Positions 1-7,985 of a DNA stretch of 64,000 nt are shown here, in pieces (the stretch's first letter is position 1; every line of letters starts with the position of its first letter). Made by a program: the position numbers and the translations under genes. Origin of the DNA: Synechococcus sp. MU1643. Lineage in GTDB: Bacteria > Cyanobacteriota > Cyanobacteriia > PCC-6307 > Cyanobiaceae. The DNA is taken from contig NZ_VTKY01000001.1 of the NCBI RefSeq assembly GCF_020514095.1, positions 434,001-498,000 on the forward strand, written 5' to 3'. The notes beneath the pieces are model-generated. The model worked only from the letters and a program-made list of their open reading frames with translations. It was not told the origin of the DNA and did no database searches.

Positions 1-808
1 CCCCAGCGAGGGTGTCGGGGCGGGTGGTGAACACAGTGATGGTCTGATCCTGCTCCCCTTCAACGGTGAAGCTGATCTCCGCGCCTTCGGAGCGGCCGAT
101 CCAGTTGGCCTGCATGGTGCGCACCCGTTCCGGCCAGCCCTTGAGGGCATCCAGGTCGTTGAGCAGCGGCTCGGCGTAGTCGGTGATGCGCAGGAACCAT
201 TGGTTCAGCTGGCGTTGTTCCACCAGGGCTCCGGAGCGCCAGGAGCGGCCGTCACCATCCACCTGCTCATTGGCCAGCACGGTCTGATCAATGGGATCCC
301 AGTTGACGGTGGCGTTCTTGCGATAGGCCAGCCCCCCTTCGAGAAGTTCAAGAAAAAGCCACTGGGTCCATCGGTAGTAGTCGCTGTGACAGGTCGCCTG
401 CTCGCGGCTCCAGTCGATCGACAAGCCAAGCCGGTCCAGCTGCGCCCGCATCTGATCGATGTTGCGGTCGGTCCACTCGCCAGGGTCCACATTGCGTTCG
501 ATCGCCGCGTTTTCCGCGGGAAGTCCGAAGGCATCCCAGCCCATCGGATGCAGCACGGCATGGCCCCGCATCCGTTGAACCCGGGCGATCACATCGGTGA
601 TCACGTAGTTGCGCACATGGCCCATGTGCAGGCTGCCCGAGGGGTACGGGAACATCGACAGGGCAAAGAAGCCCGGCTTCTCACTGCTTTCTTCGGTGCT
701 GTCCACTCCATCTGCCTTCCAGCTCTCCTGCCAGCGCTGCTCCAGCGCAGCGGGGTCATAACGACCGGTCTGGGCACTGGTGTCGACGGCAGGGTTGGCA
801 GCGTTCAC
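1..808 (-). CDS. leuS: Leucyl-tRNA synthetase, N-terminal part (runs off left edge)
   Basis: Class I aminoacyl-tRNA synthetase that charges tRNA-Leu. About 269 codons of the N-terminus are present; the 3' end lies outside the window. The nucleotide-binding signature [12 protein letters not shown] is at residues 53-64, preceded by the RYDP..LEQRWQ start typical of bacterial LeuRS and followed by the [12 protein letters not shown] segment of the Rossmann fold. The GTG at 808 gives [11 protein letters not shown] as a start; a TTG six codons upstream (826) is an in-frame alternative. It lies 46 bp downstream of the hfq remnant on the same strand. Identity is certain; the exact start is not. Confidence 0.95.
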   Translation of the reverse strand, partial: MNAANPAVDTSAQTGRYDPAALEQRWQESWKADGVDSTEESSEKPGFFALSMFPYPSGSLHMGHVRNYVITDVIARVQRMRGHAVLHPMGWDAFGLPAENAAIERNVDPGEWTDRNIDQMRAQLDRLGLSIDWSREQATCHSDYYRWTQWLFLELLEGGLAYRKNATVNWDPIDQTVLANEQVDGDGRSWRSGALVEQRQLNQWFLRITDYAEPLLNDLDALKGWPERVRTMQANWIGRSEGAEISFTVEGEQDQTITVFTTRPDTLAG

Positions 809-854
809 GGAACCAGCGCTCGGCAAGGTTGCGATCGTGCCACATGCCTGGTGT

Positions 855-1072
855 TTAGCCGAGGGAGCGGATCACGCTGATCTGACGACGGTTGATCAAC
901 ACGGGCCGGCTGCTGCCCGCACGTTCGATGGCCAGAAATTCAGGGTCCTGCCAGATCAGACGCCCCTCGATGGTTCTCCCACCACCGCAATGCTGAGGGG
1001 CAGCTGTTCACGGATCCAGCTCTGCAGCAACCGAACCCCCGGAAGGCTTGGATCTAGAGGAGATGTCTCCAT
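855..1072 (-). pseudogene. hfq: Hfq-like Sm protein, apparently frameshifted
   Basis: From the ATG at 1072 the frame reads METSPLDPSLPGVRLLQSW and continues to SIAVVG, then runs into GEPSRGV and a TGA at 956-958. In the next frame the protein resumes as RTIEGRLIWQDPEFLAIER and ends [11 protein letters not shown] with TAA at 855-857. Together these give the two Sm motifs of cyanobacterial Hfq in the right order. The total is 218 bp, which is not a multiple of three; adding 4 bp gives 222 bp (73 residues), the expected size. The break lies in a TGGTGGGAG stretch near 976-986, so loss of one TGGG unit from a tandem pair would explain it. A sequencing error is the main alternative. Hfq in cyanobacteria is linked to motility and pilus function rather than classic sRNA pairing. 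Confidence 0.8.
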
Positions 1073-1099
1073 AGGATTCGGGAGGAATACCGGCCACGC

Positions 1100-2206
1100 A
1101 TGTTGCAGTTCAGCAAATATCAGGGACTTGGCAACGATTTCCTGATCGTTGAAGGGCGGCAGGGACAACTGCCTGATGCCATCAGCAATCCGGATCCCAC
1201 CTGGGTGCGGCGCATCTGTGATCGGCGCTTCGGCGTGGGCGGCGATGGCCTGATCCTGGCGCTTCCCCCACAGGCGGAGGGAGAACTGCGGATGCGGATT
1301 CTCAATGCCGATGGCAGTGAGGCCGAAATGTGTGGCAACGGCATTCGCTGCCTGGCCCGCTACCTCGCCGACACTGACGGTGATGCGCCTGGGCGACGTT
1401 GGGACATCGAAACCCTGGCGGGAATTATCCGCCCTGAACTGATGGCCGATGGCCAGTTGCGGGTGGACATGGGGCCGCCCTTCCTCACTTCCGAAGGCAT
1501 CCCCACAACCCTGATGCCCGAAGAGGGTCTGCCGCAGGGGGTGCTGCTTCTGGAGGGCGAGCAGCTGAAGGTGGCGGCCGTTGGCATGGGCAATCCCCAT
1601 GTGGTGGTGCCCGTCGACGACCTCGCCAGCATTCCCTTTGATGCCTGGGGAGCTGCTCTGGAAGTGCATCCGGCCTTCCCGGCCAAGACCAACGTTCATT
1701 TCCTCCAGGTGCACAGCCGTGAGCGGCTGGAGATTCGGGTCTGGGAACGGGGTGCAGGACCGACCCTGGCCTGCGGTACCGGTGCCTGCGCCACTCTGGT
1801 GGCGGCAGTGTTGCTGGGCCTCGCCGATGACTGCGCCGAGGTGCTGCTGCTCGGTGGACCGCTGATGATCGAATGGCGCGATCGCACCGGTTCCGTGCTG
1901 ATGACAGGACCTGCCGAAGCGGTGTTTGACGGGGTACTGACGCCCGATCTGGTGCCTGCAGGTCCATTGACGGCGTCGATCAGTGAAGCCCCTTCTGCTC
2001 CACCTGCGCAGACGGCCGCAGCCGACTTCGATTGCTCCAAGGATTGCGCTGACGAATGTCAGCGCCCCGGCCGCTGCCTCCGCGATGAGGCGCAGCAAAA
2101 GGTGCAGGCCTTCCTCAGCAGCACGTCCCTCGACTCGATGCTCAATCTCGCCAGTGAGTCCCTGGAGCAGCGCACCAAGGCACGGTTCGAGCGTGGAACA
2201 CCTTGA
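1100..2206 (+). CDS. dapF: Diaminopimelate epimerase with cysteine-rich C-terminal extension
   Basis: Converts LL- to meso-diaminopimelate in the lysine and peptidoglycan pathway. Both catalytic cysteines are visible: C78 in the MCGNGIRC motif and C225 in LACGTGACA. The DapF core ends near residue 280, yet the protein has 368 residues. The extra part is a Pro/Ala linker followed by a compact segment with four cysteines (C312, C316, C320, C326, spacing C-x3-C-x3-C-x5-C) and a helical tail. The usual family length is about 270-290 residues. The 3' end overlaps the GTG start of the cysteine desulfurase by 14 bp, so the two are probably translationally coupled. The start is only 27 bp from the divergent hfq start. 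Confidence 0.95.
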   Translation: MLQFSKYQGLGNDFLIVEGRQGQLPDAISNPDPTWVRRICDRRFGVGGDGLILALPPQAEGELRMRILNADGSEAEMCGNGIRCLARYLADTDGDAPGRRWDIETLAGIIRPELMADGQLRVDMGPPFLTSEGIPTTLMPEEGLPQGVLLLEGEQLKVAAVGMGNPHVVVPVDDLASIPFDAWGAALEVHPAFPAKTNVHFLQVHSRERLEIRVWERGAGPTLACGTGACATLVAAVLLGLADDCAEVLLLGGPLMIEWRDRTGSVLMTGPAEAVFDGVLTPDLVPAGPLTASISEAPSAPPAQTAAADFDCSKDCADECQRPGRCLRDEAQQKVQAFLSSTSLDSMLNLASESLEQRTKARFERGTP

Positions 2207-3365
2207 GATCTATCTGGATGCAGCTGCCACGACACCGCCGCTGCCGGCGGTGATCACAGTGATGCAGCAGCTCCAGCAGACAGCCTGGGCGAATCCCAGC
2301 AGCCTCCATGAGGCCGGGTTGGCAGCTGCGGAAGCTCTCGAGCGAGCCCGTTGGCTCATTGCCGAACGTTTTGCTGTCAGTCCTGATCAGTTGATCGTCA
2401 CTTCAGGAGCGACGGAATCCGTTCACCTCGCCCTGCTCGGCAGTGCCAATGGTCTTGTCCCGGGCCGGTTGGTGATCTCTGCGGTGGAGCATCCGGCGGT
2501 GGTCGCTGCGGCCCACCAACTCGAAGCGCTGGGCTGGAGCATCGCTGAATGGCCTGTTGATGGCCAGGGCGTTGTGCGGCTCGACCAGCTCGAAGGGCTG
2601 TTGTCTGCTCCAACCCGGCTGGTTTCCCTGATCGCAGCCCAGGGCGAGGTTGGTGCGTTGCAACCAGTGAGCAGGATTGCAAAGGCCTGCCGCGAGCGCG
2701 GCATCGTCATCCACAGCGATGCCACCCAGCTTGTGCCCCAGGGTTGCTTCCCTTTCGAGAGTCTCGGAGTGGATCTGCTGACCCTCTCGGCTCACAAGTT
2801 CCGTGGCCCCAGGGGCGTGGGGCTGCTGATTCGAGCCCCGGGTGTGGAACTTTCACCGCTCCAGGGCGGTGGAGGTCAGGAACACGGCCTGCGCTCTGGC
2901 ACCGAACCCGTTGTTTTGGTCAGCGGCATGGCCGAAGCCCTGATGGACCTCCCCAGCTTTGACCCCGCCAGTCAACCCGTCCCCCCGGGCTGCTCGTCGC
3001 AGATCCGTCGTCAACGGGATCAACTGCTCGAACGATTACTCGAGCTGCCCCAGCTTCAGCTCTGCGGCCCTCAAGTCGATCAGCGTCTGCCTCATCACAT
3101 CGCGCTGCTAGCAACCACCGCCGATGGCCAGCCCCTGCCGGGACGCGATCTGGTACGACGGCTGGCAGCAGCGGGAGTGGCCTGTAGCAGCGGCAGTGCC
3201 TGCAGCAGTGGCAGCAGTACTGACAGTGTTGTGCTTACAGCCATGGGAATTCCCGGACCTGCACGCCAGTCGGGCCTGCGGCTGACCCTTGGCCCCTGGC
3301 TATCGGATCAGGATCTCGATGCCGTTCCAGGCCGTTTTGCATCCGTGCTGCAGGCTTTTCCCTGA
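2193..3365 (+). CDS. NifS/IscS-like cysteine desulfurase
   Basis: PLP-dependent aminotransferase class V enzyme that removes sulfur from cysteine for Fe-S or thio-cofactor synthesis. The start is taken as the GTG giving VEHLEIYLDAAATTP, the normal N-terminus of the family; the frame stays open upstream inside dapF, but that part is unrelated. The PLP lysine is K202 in LSAHKFRGPRG, the HSDATQ cofactor motif precedes it, and the mobile catalytic cysteine lies in CSSGSACSSGSS near the C-terminus. The usual NNE[IV]G motif reads AQGEVG here, so the paired asparagines are replaced. At 390 residues it is normal in length. It overlaps dapF by 14 bp and is followed closely by a DUF1995 gene. Confidence 0.9.
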   Translation: MEHLEIYLDAAATTPPLPAVITVMQQLQQTAWANPSSLHEAGLAAAEALERARWLIAERFAVSPDQLIVTSGATESVHLALLGSANGLVPGRLVISAVEHPAVVAAAHQLEALGWSIAEWPVDGQGVVRLDQLEGLLSAPTRLVSLIAAQGEVGALQPVSRIAKACRERGIVIHSDATQLVPQGCFPFESLGVDLLTLSAHKFRGPRGVGLLIRAPGVELSPLQGGGGQEHGLRSGTEPVVLVSGMAEALMDLPSFDPASQPVPPGCSSQIRRQRDQLLERLLELPQLQLCGPQVDQRLPHHIALLATTADGQPLPGRDLVRRLAAAGVACSSGSACSSGSSTDSVVLTAMGIPGPARQSGLRLTLGPWLSDQDLDAVPGRFASVLQAFP

Positions 3366-3377
3366 CATGCTTTGGCG

Positions 3378-4094
3378 ATGACTCAATCCGACGCTCCCTG
3401 TTTCGCGCTACCCGCGGATCTGCTCGCGGCCGAAGAGGCCATGCTGCAAGCTGCCCTGGCAGCCGTTGGATCTGGCGACGGTCAACGCTGGGCCGCAAGC
3501 CTGCGCTTTGAGGGGCTTCGCCTGCTCCCGGTGGCGGTGCGTCTGGCCCGCGCGCTGATCGCTGCCGGTCAACAGCTGTTGATGGTTTGGCCCGATGCCG
3601 GTGCTGCAGCCCTGGCTCGGCGTGATGCGGAAGACCTCAAGGAGGTGATCTTCGATTTCAATCAGCTCAAACGTTCGGAGAGCGACGCTCCCGACACCCG
3701 CCTGTTGCTTGCGGTGAACCCCTCCCCTGCCGATTACGAGGAGTTCCAGGCGTTGTGTGAGAACCATGCCGGAGTGGTTTTGATGCTGAATGGGCGTCTT
3801 GAAGACGCCGCCGTTGGCATCGGGAGCGTGGCCCGGGAGCGCCGAAAGGGTTTCGTGGCCAGCTGGCAGCAGGCCTATTGGCTTCAGCCCCTGGAGGGAG
3901 GAGCCCTGATGCGCTGCTTCCCCGATGACTGGCGTCTCTTTCGACAGGATCCCGATGGTTACCGGCAACTTGAGGTGCTTCCCGAACGACCGGATCCGGA
4001 CACAACAGCAGCGCTTCTGGCCGGTGAAGATCCCGACAGCATCAAGCAACAGCTTTCCGGTGTCGACCGCTTCCTTGATGGTCTGCGCAATTGA
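3378..4094 (+). CDS. DUF1995 family protein
   Basis: A protein of about 238 residues resembling the DUF1995 family of cyanobacteria and plastids, whose function is not established. The N-terminus (LPADLLAAEEAML...) and the RLARALIAAGQQLLMVWPDAG segment fit the family; no catalytic motif or membrane segment is visible. The ATG at 3378 is preferred over an in-frame TTG two codons upstream. It starts 12 bp after the cysteine desulfurase stop and is probably co-transcribed with dapF and the desulfurase. Confidence 0.75.
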   Translation: MTQSDAPCFALPADLLAAEEAMLQAALAAVGSGDGQRWAASLRFEGLRLLPVAVRLARALIAAGQQLLMVWPDAGAAALARRDAEDLKEVIFDFNQLKRSESDAPDTRLLLAVNPSPADYEEFQALCENHAGVVLMLNGRLEDAAVGIGSVARERRKGFVASWQQAYWLQPLEGGALMRCFPDDWRLFRQDPDGYRQLEVLPERPDPDTTAALLAGEDPDSIKQQLSGVDRFLDGLRN

Positions 4095-4159
4095 GCCGCG
4101 CCTGGCTTGATCCAGGCTCAGAGTCTCTATAAGGTTCGAGCCCAGGCTCCCTCTCGACA

Positions 4160-4663
4160 GTGCTCCACAGGCTGCGATCCCTTTCACCCATCGATGCTGT
4201 GGCCGGAGTCGTTGCTCTGACAGCGCTGGCTGGGGTGATCTGGTCCCCCAAGCTCTCCAATGCGGTCGCCAAGGCCACGGGTGCCGTGAAGCCTGTGCAG
4301 GTCAGTGTTGATGTGCATAGTCTCTACAGCGCTGATCCCGAGCAGCTATTGAATTCAGCCCGAGAGGAAGCGGGCCTCAACATCGTGATCCGCAATCAAC
4401 CGGCCGGTCAGGTGACCCTCGTGTCGGTGGATGACCTCACCAATCCCCTGACGGCAGTGCAGCCCGATGGTTCGGTGGTGATCGCGGATGCCCCCAGCAC
4501 GGCCCTGCCCCGGCATGCCCGTTTTGTGATGGAGGCCCAAGCCGAGATCAAACCCTCCGGTGTTGTGATCGGTGGCACCAAGCTCAAGGTGGGAGTGCCC
4601 GTTGAGCTGGAAGGACGCCTTTACCGCTTGAACGGTGTTGTAAGCGGAGTCATGCCTCTGTGA
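4160..4663 (+). CDS. DUF4330 family membrane-anchored protein
   Basis: A 167-residue protein starting at GTG. One hydrophobic segment near residues 11-28 (IDAVAGVVALTALAGVIW) acts as an anchor, followed by a soluble beta-rich region that resembles the cyanobacterial DUF4330 family. Function is unknown. Its TGA overlaps the GTG start of the downstream D,D-carboxypeptidase (GTGA), which suggests coupling and perhaps an envelope role. Confidence 0.7.
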   Translation: MLHRLRSLSPIDAVAGVVALTALAGVIWSPKLSNAVAKATGAVKPVQVSVDVHSLYSADPEQLLNSAREEAGLNIVIRNQPAGQVTLVSVDDLTNPLTAVQPDGSVVIADAPSTALPRHARFVMEAQAEIKPSGVVIGGTKLKVGVPVELEGRLYRLNGVVSGVMPL

Positions 4664-5967
4664 TTCGCTCTGCCCTGGTCACCCTGCTGGTGCTGGCGCC
4701 CCAGTTGCCCTTTAGGGCCGCGCCTCCACTGTTGGCACCACCTCCGGTGGACCATCGTCAGGGCCAGGCCATTCTCAGCAGCGGTGCGCTTTGCCCGGCC
4801 TTGCAGACGGCCTTGAAATCAGCGGTGGGGACGGAAGAGCGGCTCTGGAGCGTCAGCGTTCTCGATCAACGGGGGCAGTTGCTGGCTGATCTGAACGGGG
4901 GAATCCCCCGGATCCCTGCATCGAATCAGAAACTCGTTAGTACGGCCTTTGCCCTGGATCGCCTCGGCCCCGACTTCCGTTTGAAGACGCAGCTTTTGCG
5001 TCACCCCGATGGATCACTGGAGATCGTGGGGGAAGGCGATCCCGACCTGAGCATTGCCGAGATCCAGAAGTTCGCCATGGTGGCTATCGGCCAGGGCGGC
5101 TCCCGCAGCACCACCAGCCTCGCCGCAACACCTGTTCAGCTGATGGTTCGGGAGGAACCGCGTCAGCGCTGGTGGCCCGCCGATTGGGATCCTGCGGATC
5201 GGTCCTACGCCTACGGCGCACCGATCACCCGTCTTGCCCTCACCAGCAATGCTCTGCACATGGCGGTGATGGATCCAGCGGCACGGCTACAGAGCATCCT
5301 CAACTCCACAGTCCGCCAGCAGGGAGGGCAGATCCATCTGCAGATGGTTGATCAGCAGATCCGGGAAGCGGCCCTTGCGCGGAGTAGGGGAGCGAGTGTG
5401 GTCCTGCACAGCGAGGATTCCGCGCCGATGCACGCCCTGCTCAGCTTGGCCAACACGGAGAGCCATAACTTCACTGCTGAGGTGCTGATGCGGGAAGCGG
5501 CCGAGGTTTGGGATGTGAATCGTGCGTCCATCGCCACCACCCGCTGGTTGCAAGCGCAGGGGGTCCCGATGACGGGTCTTCGGCTGCGTGATGGCAGCGG
5601 ACTTTCACGGGGCAACCGCCTCACCAGCCGTTCCTTGTCCGTGCTGCTGTGGCGCATGGCGCAACACCCCCTGGCGGCCAATTACCAGGCCTCAATGGCA
5701 ATTGCTGGCCAAAGGGGAACGCTGCGCAATTATTTCTGGGGCACCCCGCTTGTGGGTCGCTTCTGGGGCAAAACCGGCACTCTCAGAGGTGTTCGTTCGA
5801 TCTCCGGCATTTTGGAAACCGCCGATGGACCGCGTTACGTGAGCATGATTGCCAACGGGTCCTACGCACCCAATTCCGTGATGGGCCAGATCCTGCTGGC
5901 CAGCCAGCGGATCAGCCGTTGCCCCGCATGGACCGCAGCCGGGACGCTGCCCGGTGGGCCCGACTGA
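4660..5967 (+). CDS. dacB: D-alanyl-D-alanine carboxypeptidase/endopeptidase, PBP4 (S13) family
   Basis: Periplasmic peptidoglycan hydrolase that trims or cleaves peptide cross-links. The three active-site motifs are present: SNQK (S88-K91), SHN (S268-N270) and KTG (K371-G373). The N-terminus has a hydrophobic signal sequence (SALVTLLVLAPQLPF). At 435 residues it matches cyanobacterial PBP4 homologues. The start GTG overlaps the stop of the upstream DUF4330 gene. The last 56 bp overlap the end of the convergent coiled-coil gene. Confidence 0.93.
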   Translation: MIRSALVTLLVLAPQLPFRAAPPLLAPPPVDHRQGQAILSSGALCPALQTALKSAVGTEERLWSVSVLDQRGQLLADLNGGIPRIPASNQKLVSTAFALDRLGPDFRLKTQLLRHPDGSLEIVGEGDPDLSIAEIQKFAMVAIGQGGSRSTTSLAATPVQLMVREEPRQRWWPADWDPADRSYAYGAPITRLALTSNALHMAVMDPAARLQSILNSTVRQQGGQIHLQMVDQQIREAALARSRGASVVLHSEDSAPMHALLSLANTESHNFTAEVLMREAAEVWDVNRASIATTRWLQAQGVPMTGLRLRDGSGLSRGNRLTSRSLSVLLWRMAQHPLAANYQASMAIAGQRGTLRNYFWGTPLVGRFWGKTGTLRGVRSISGILETADGPRYVSMIANGSYAPNSVMGQILLASQRISRCPAWTAAGTLPGGPD

Positions 5968-6931
5968 ACGGCACAGTTTTGGCTTCGTCGGCAGCGTTGG
6001 CGGCAGGGGCAGCTGAGCGAATCGTCTGAATCTTGGAGAGCTCCTGACGGCCAGCCATCACCACTTGGGTCATTTCCTTAAGGCGCACTTCCAGCTCACC
6101 CAGCGTCTGTTCGGCGTAACGGTTGGCGCCGTCCTGAACTCCGGCGGCCTCCTGGCGGCTGCGTTGGATCAGAGACTCACATTGCTGTTGGGTCTGCTGG
6201 CGGAACTGCAGCGCATCGTTGTGAATCCGCTCGGCCTCGTCCCGGCCTTCCTTCTGAATCCTCAGGGCTTCACGGCGAATCGTCTCAAGCTCCTGCAGCG
6301 CCTGCTGCCGGTTGGCTTCATGCTGCTCAGCGTGTTGGCGCTTGAGCTCTGCTGCGTTGGTCTCGATCTTTTGGATTTGCTGTTGGGCCTGTTGGCGGCT
6401 TGCTTCGAGTCGCTCAGCATGTTGACGCTTCAGCTCAATCGCCTCCTGATCCAGTTGTTGGCGACGCTCCAGGCCTTCCTGCTCCAGCTGCTGGCGGCGT
6501 GAGGCGAACTGCTGCTCCAACTGGGCCAGCTTGCTTTGCATCTCCTGTTCCAACTTCGCCCCCTGCTCCCGCGTTTTCTGCAGCAGCTGCTCACATTGCT
6601 GGCGGGCCTGCTCACGCATTTCATTCACTTGCCGTTCCGCTTCCTGGCGGATGGAGGCGTTGTTCACCAGTTGTTCGCGCTGACGCTGAGCCTGCTCAAC
6701 AATTTCTTCGGCGTTCCTGCGGGCGGTGTTGATGAACTCGTCACGGCGATCCAGCAATTTGACCGCCCGCTCGAGCTCCTTGGGTAATTCGTCGCGGACG
6801 GCATCCAGCAGCTCAACGGCATCGGTTTCGTTCACCAGACGTCCGCCGGTGAAGGGCATCCGGCTGCCCTCCAGCACAACTTCCTCCAACTGATCTAGTT
6901 GATCGAGAACGGAGAACCGGACGTCGTTCAT
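5912..6931 (-). CDS. Coiled-coil protein, DivIVA/Cdv3-like
   Basis: A 339-residue protein starting MNDVRFSVLDQLDQLEEVV. A short N-terminal region with EGSRMPFTGGRLVNE is followed by about 220 residues of very Gln/Glu/Arg-rich heptad sequence (repeated RQQA, QLEQE and ELKRQHAE units), clearly a long coiled coil, and a charged tail. Cyanobacterial genes of this kind are placed with DivIVA/Cdv3-like cell-division or polarity proteins; that assignment is inferred from architecture. The ATG is 1 bp downstream of the coaD stop, so the two are co-transcribed. The frame extends 29 codons upstream into coaD, but that part looks spurious. The 3' end overlaps dacB by 56 bp. Confidence 0.75.
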   Translation of the reverse strand: MNDVRFSVLDQLDQLEEVVLEGSRMPFTGGRLVNETDAVELLDAVRDELPKELERAVKLLDRRDEFINTARRNAEEIVEQAQRQREQLVNNASIRQEAERQVNEMREQARQQCEQLLQKTREQGAKLEQEMQSKLAQLEQQFASRRQQLEQEGLERRQQLDQEAIELKRQHAERLEASRQQAQQQIQKIETNAAELKRQHAEQHEANRQQALQELETIRREALRIQKEGRDEAERIHNDALQFRQQTQQQCESLIQRSRQEAAGVQDGANRYAEQTLGELEVRLKEMTQVVMAGRQELSKIQTIRSAAPAANAADEAKTVPFSRAHRAASRLRSMRGNG

Positions 6932-6932
6932 C

Positions 6933-7424
6933 TCAGCTGGCGGGGAAAGCCGAATTAAAGAGCCTGTTGAGGTCCTTCGCCACCTCTGGTGGGACCATGT
7001 GGTCGATAGATCCGCCAAAGCGAGCCACTTCCTTCACCACGGAGCTGCTGAGAAAGCTGTGGCGTGCAGTAGTGGCCATGAACACCGTCTCCAGATCGTC
7101 CGCCAATGAGCGGTTGGTGTGGGCGATCTGCAGTTCGTATTCGAAGTCACTCATCGCTCGCAGGCCCCTCAAGATCAGGTCGGCGCGATGGGTGACGGCA
7201 CAGTTCACCGTGAGGCCATCGAAACTGATCACCTCAACTCCGGAGAGATGGCGCGTCGCCGTGCGGATCTGTTCGATCCGTTCCTCGACACTGAATGCAG
7301 GCCGTTTGCTCGGATTGCTGAGCACCGCTACGACCACCTCGCCAAACAGGCTCACTGCCCGCTCGATCAGGTCCATATGACCGTTGGTGAGGGGGTCGAA
7401 ACTGCCGGGGTAGAGCGCCCGCAT
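6933..7424 (-). CDS. coaD: Phosphopantetheine adenylyltransferase
   Basis: Catalyses the penultimate step of coenzyme A synthesis, transferring AMP to 4'-phosphopantetheine. The N-terminal [18 protein letters not shown] contains the (T/N)xGH nucleotidyltransferase motif, and the later [13 protein letters not shown] and [12 protein letters not shown] segments are characteristic of CoaD. At 163 residues it has the standard length. It is divergent from the flavin reductase gene and directly followed by the coiled-coil gene. Confidence 0.97.
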   Translation of the reverse strand: MRALYPGSFDPLTNGHMDLIERAVSLFGEVVVAVLSNPSKRPAFSVEERIEQIRTATRHLSGVEVISFDGLTVNCAVTHRADLILRGLRAMSDFEYELQIAHTNRSLADDLETVFMATTARHSFLSSSVVKEVARFGGSIDHMVPPEVAKDLNRLFNSAFPAS

Positions 7425-7493
7425 CGGGAATAAGCGATGGGCGGATCCTATGCAGTGGATCGATGTTTAGATTTCAACCAACGCATTCGTGCC

Positions 7494-7976
7494 ATGAGCC
7501 TCGACGCCGACGCCAAGAAGATCCTGCTCCGCAAGATCCCCCACGGACTCTTCATCTGCGGCGTGCGCAACGGCGATGAGGTCAACGGTTTCACCGCCAG
7601 CTGGGTGACCCAGGGATCGTTCGAACCGCCATTGGTGGTGATGGGTGTTCGGTCTGACAGCAGTAGTCACGCCATCATCGAGGCCACCGGCAAGTTCTCC
7701 CTCAATGTGTTGCGAGCCGATCAGAAGGACCTGGCGGCCGTGTTTTTCAAGCCCCAAAAGGCGCTCGGTGGTCGCTTTGAAGCGGCACCCTTCGAAGAAG
7801 GTGAGCTTGGCCTTCCCCTCCTCACTGACGCCGTCGGTGGTGTGGAGTGCGAGCTCGTGGGTTCGATCAAACACGGAGACCACACCGTTTTTGTGGGCGA
7901 AGTGAAAACGGCGCGTCTGATTGCCGATGGCGATGCCCTGAACCTGGCCAGCACCGGCTGGAATTACGGCGGCTGA
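7494..7976 (+). CDS. Flavin reductase-like FMN-binding protein
   Basis: A stand-alone flavin reductase-like (split-barrel FMN-binding) domain of 160 residues. The family features are the N-terminal LLRKIPHGLFICGVR, the NGFTASWVTQGSFEPPLV flavin-contact region and FSLNVLRADQ. In many cyanobacteria this domain is fused to the C-terminus of flavodiiron proteins; here it is free. The start MSLDADAKK is used; the frame opens 19 codons earlier, but that part lacks family similarity. It ends 9 bp before the uvrC start. Confidence 0.85.
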   Translation: MSLDADAKKILLRKIPHGLFICGVRNGDEVNGFTASWVTQGSFEPPLVVMGVRSDSSSHAIIEATGKFSLNVLRADQKDLAAVFFKPQKALGGRFEAAPFEEGELGLPLLTDAVGGVECELVGSIKHGDHTVFVGEVKTARLIADGDALNLASTGWNYGG

Positions 7977-7985
7977 GCTGGCCTG

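Noticed and set aside
970..990. Programmed frameshift in hfq
   Set aside because: No slippery heptamer or downstream structure; loss of a repeat unit is simpler.
956..2098. 380-codon ORF antisense to dapF
   Set aside because: Shadow of dapF except for its last 38 codons, which are the hfq N-terminus. The rest is low-complexity and resembles no family.
3408..4187. 259-codon minus-strand ORF
   Set aside because: Antisense to the DUF1995 gene, which has the better family match.
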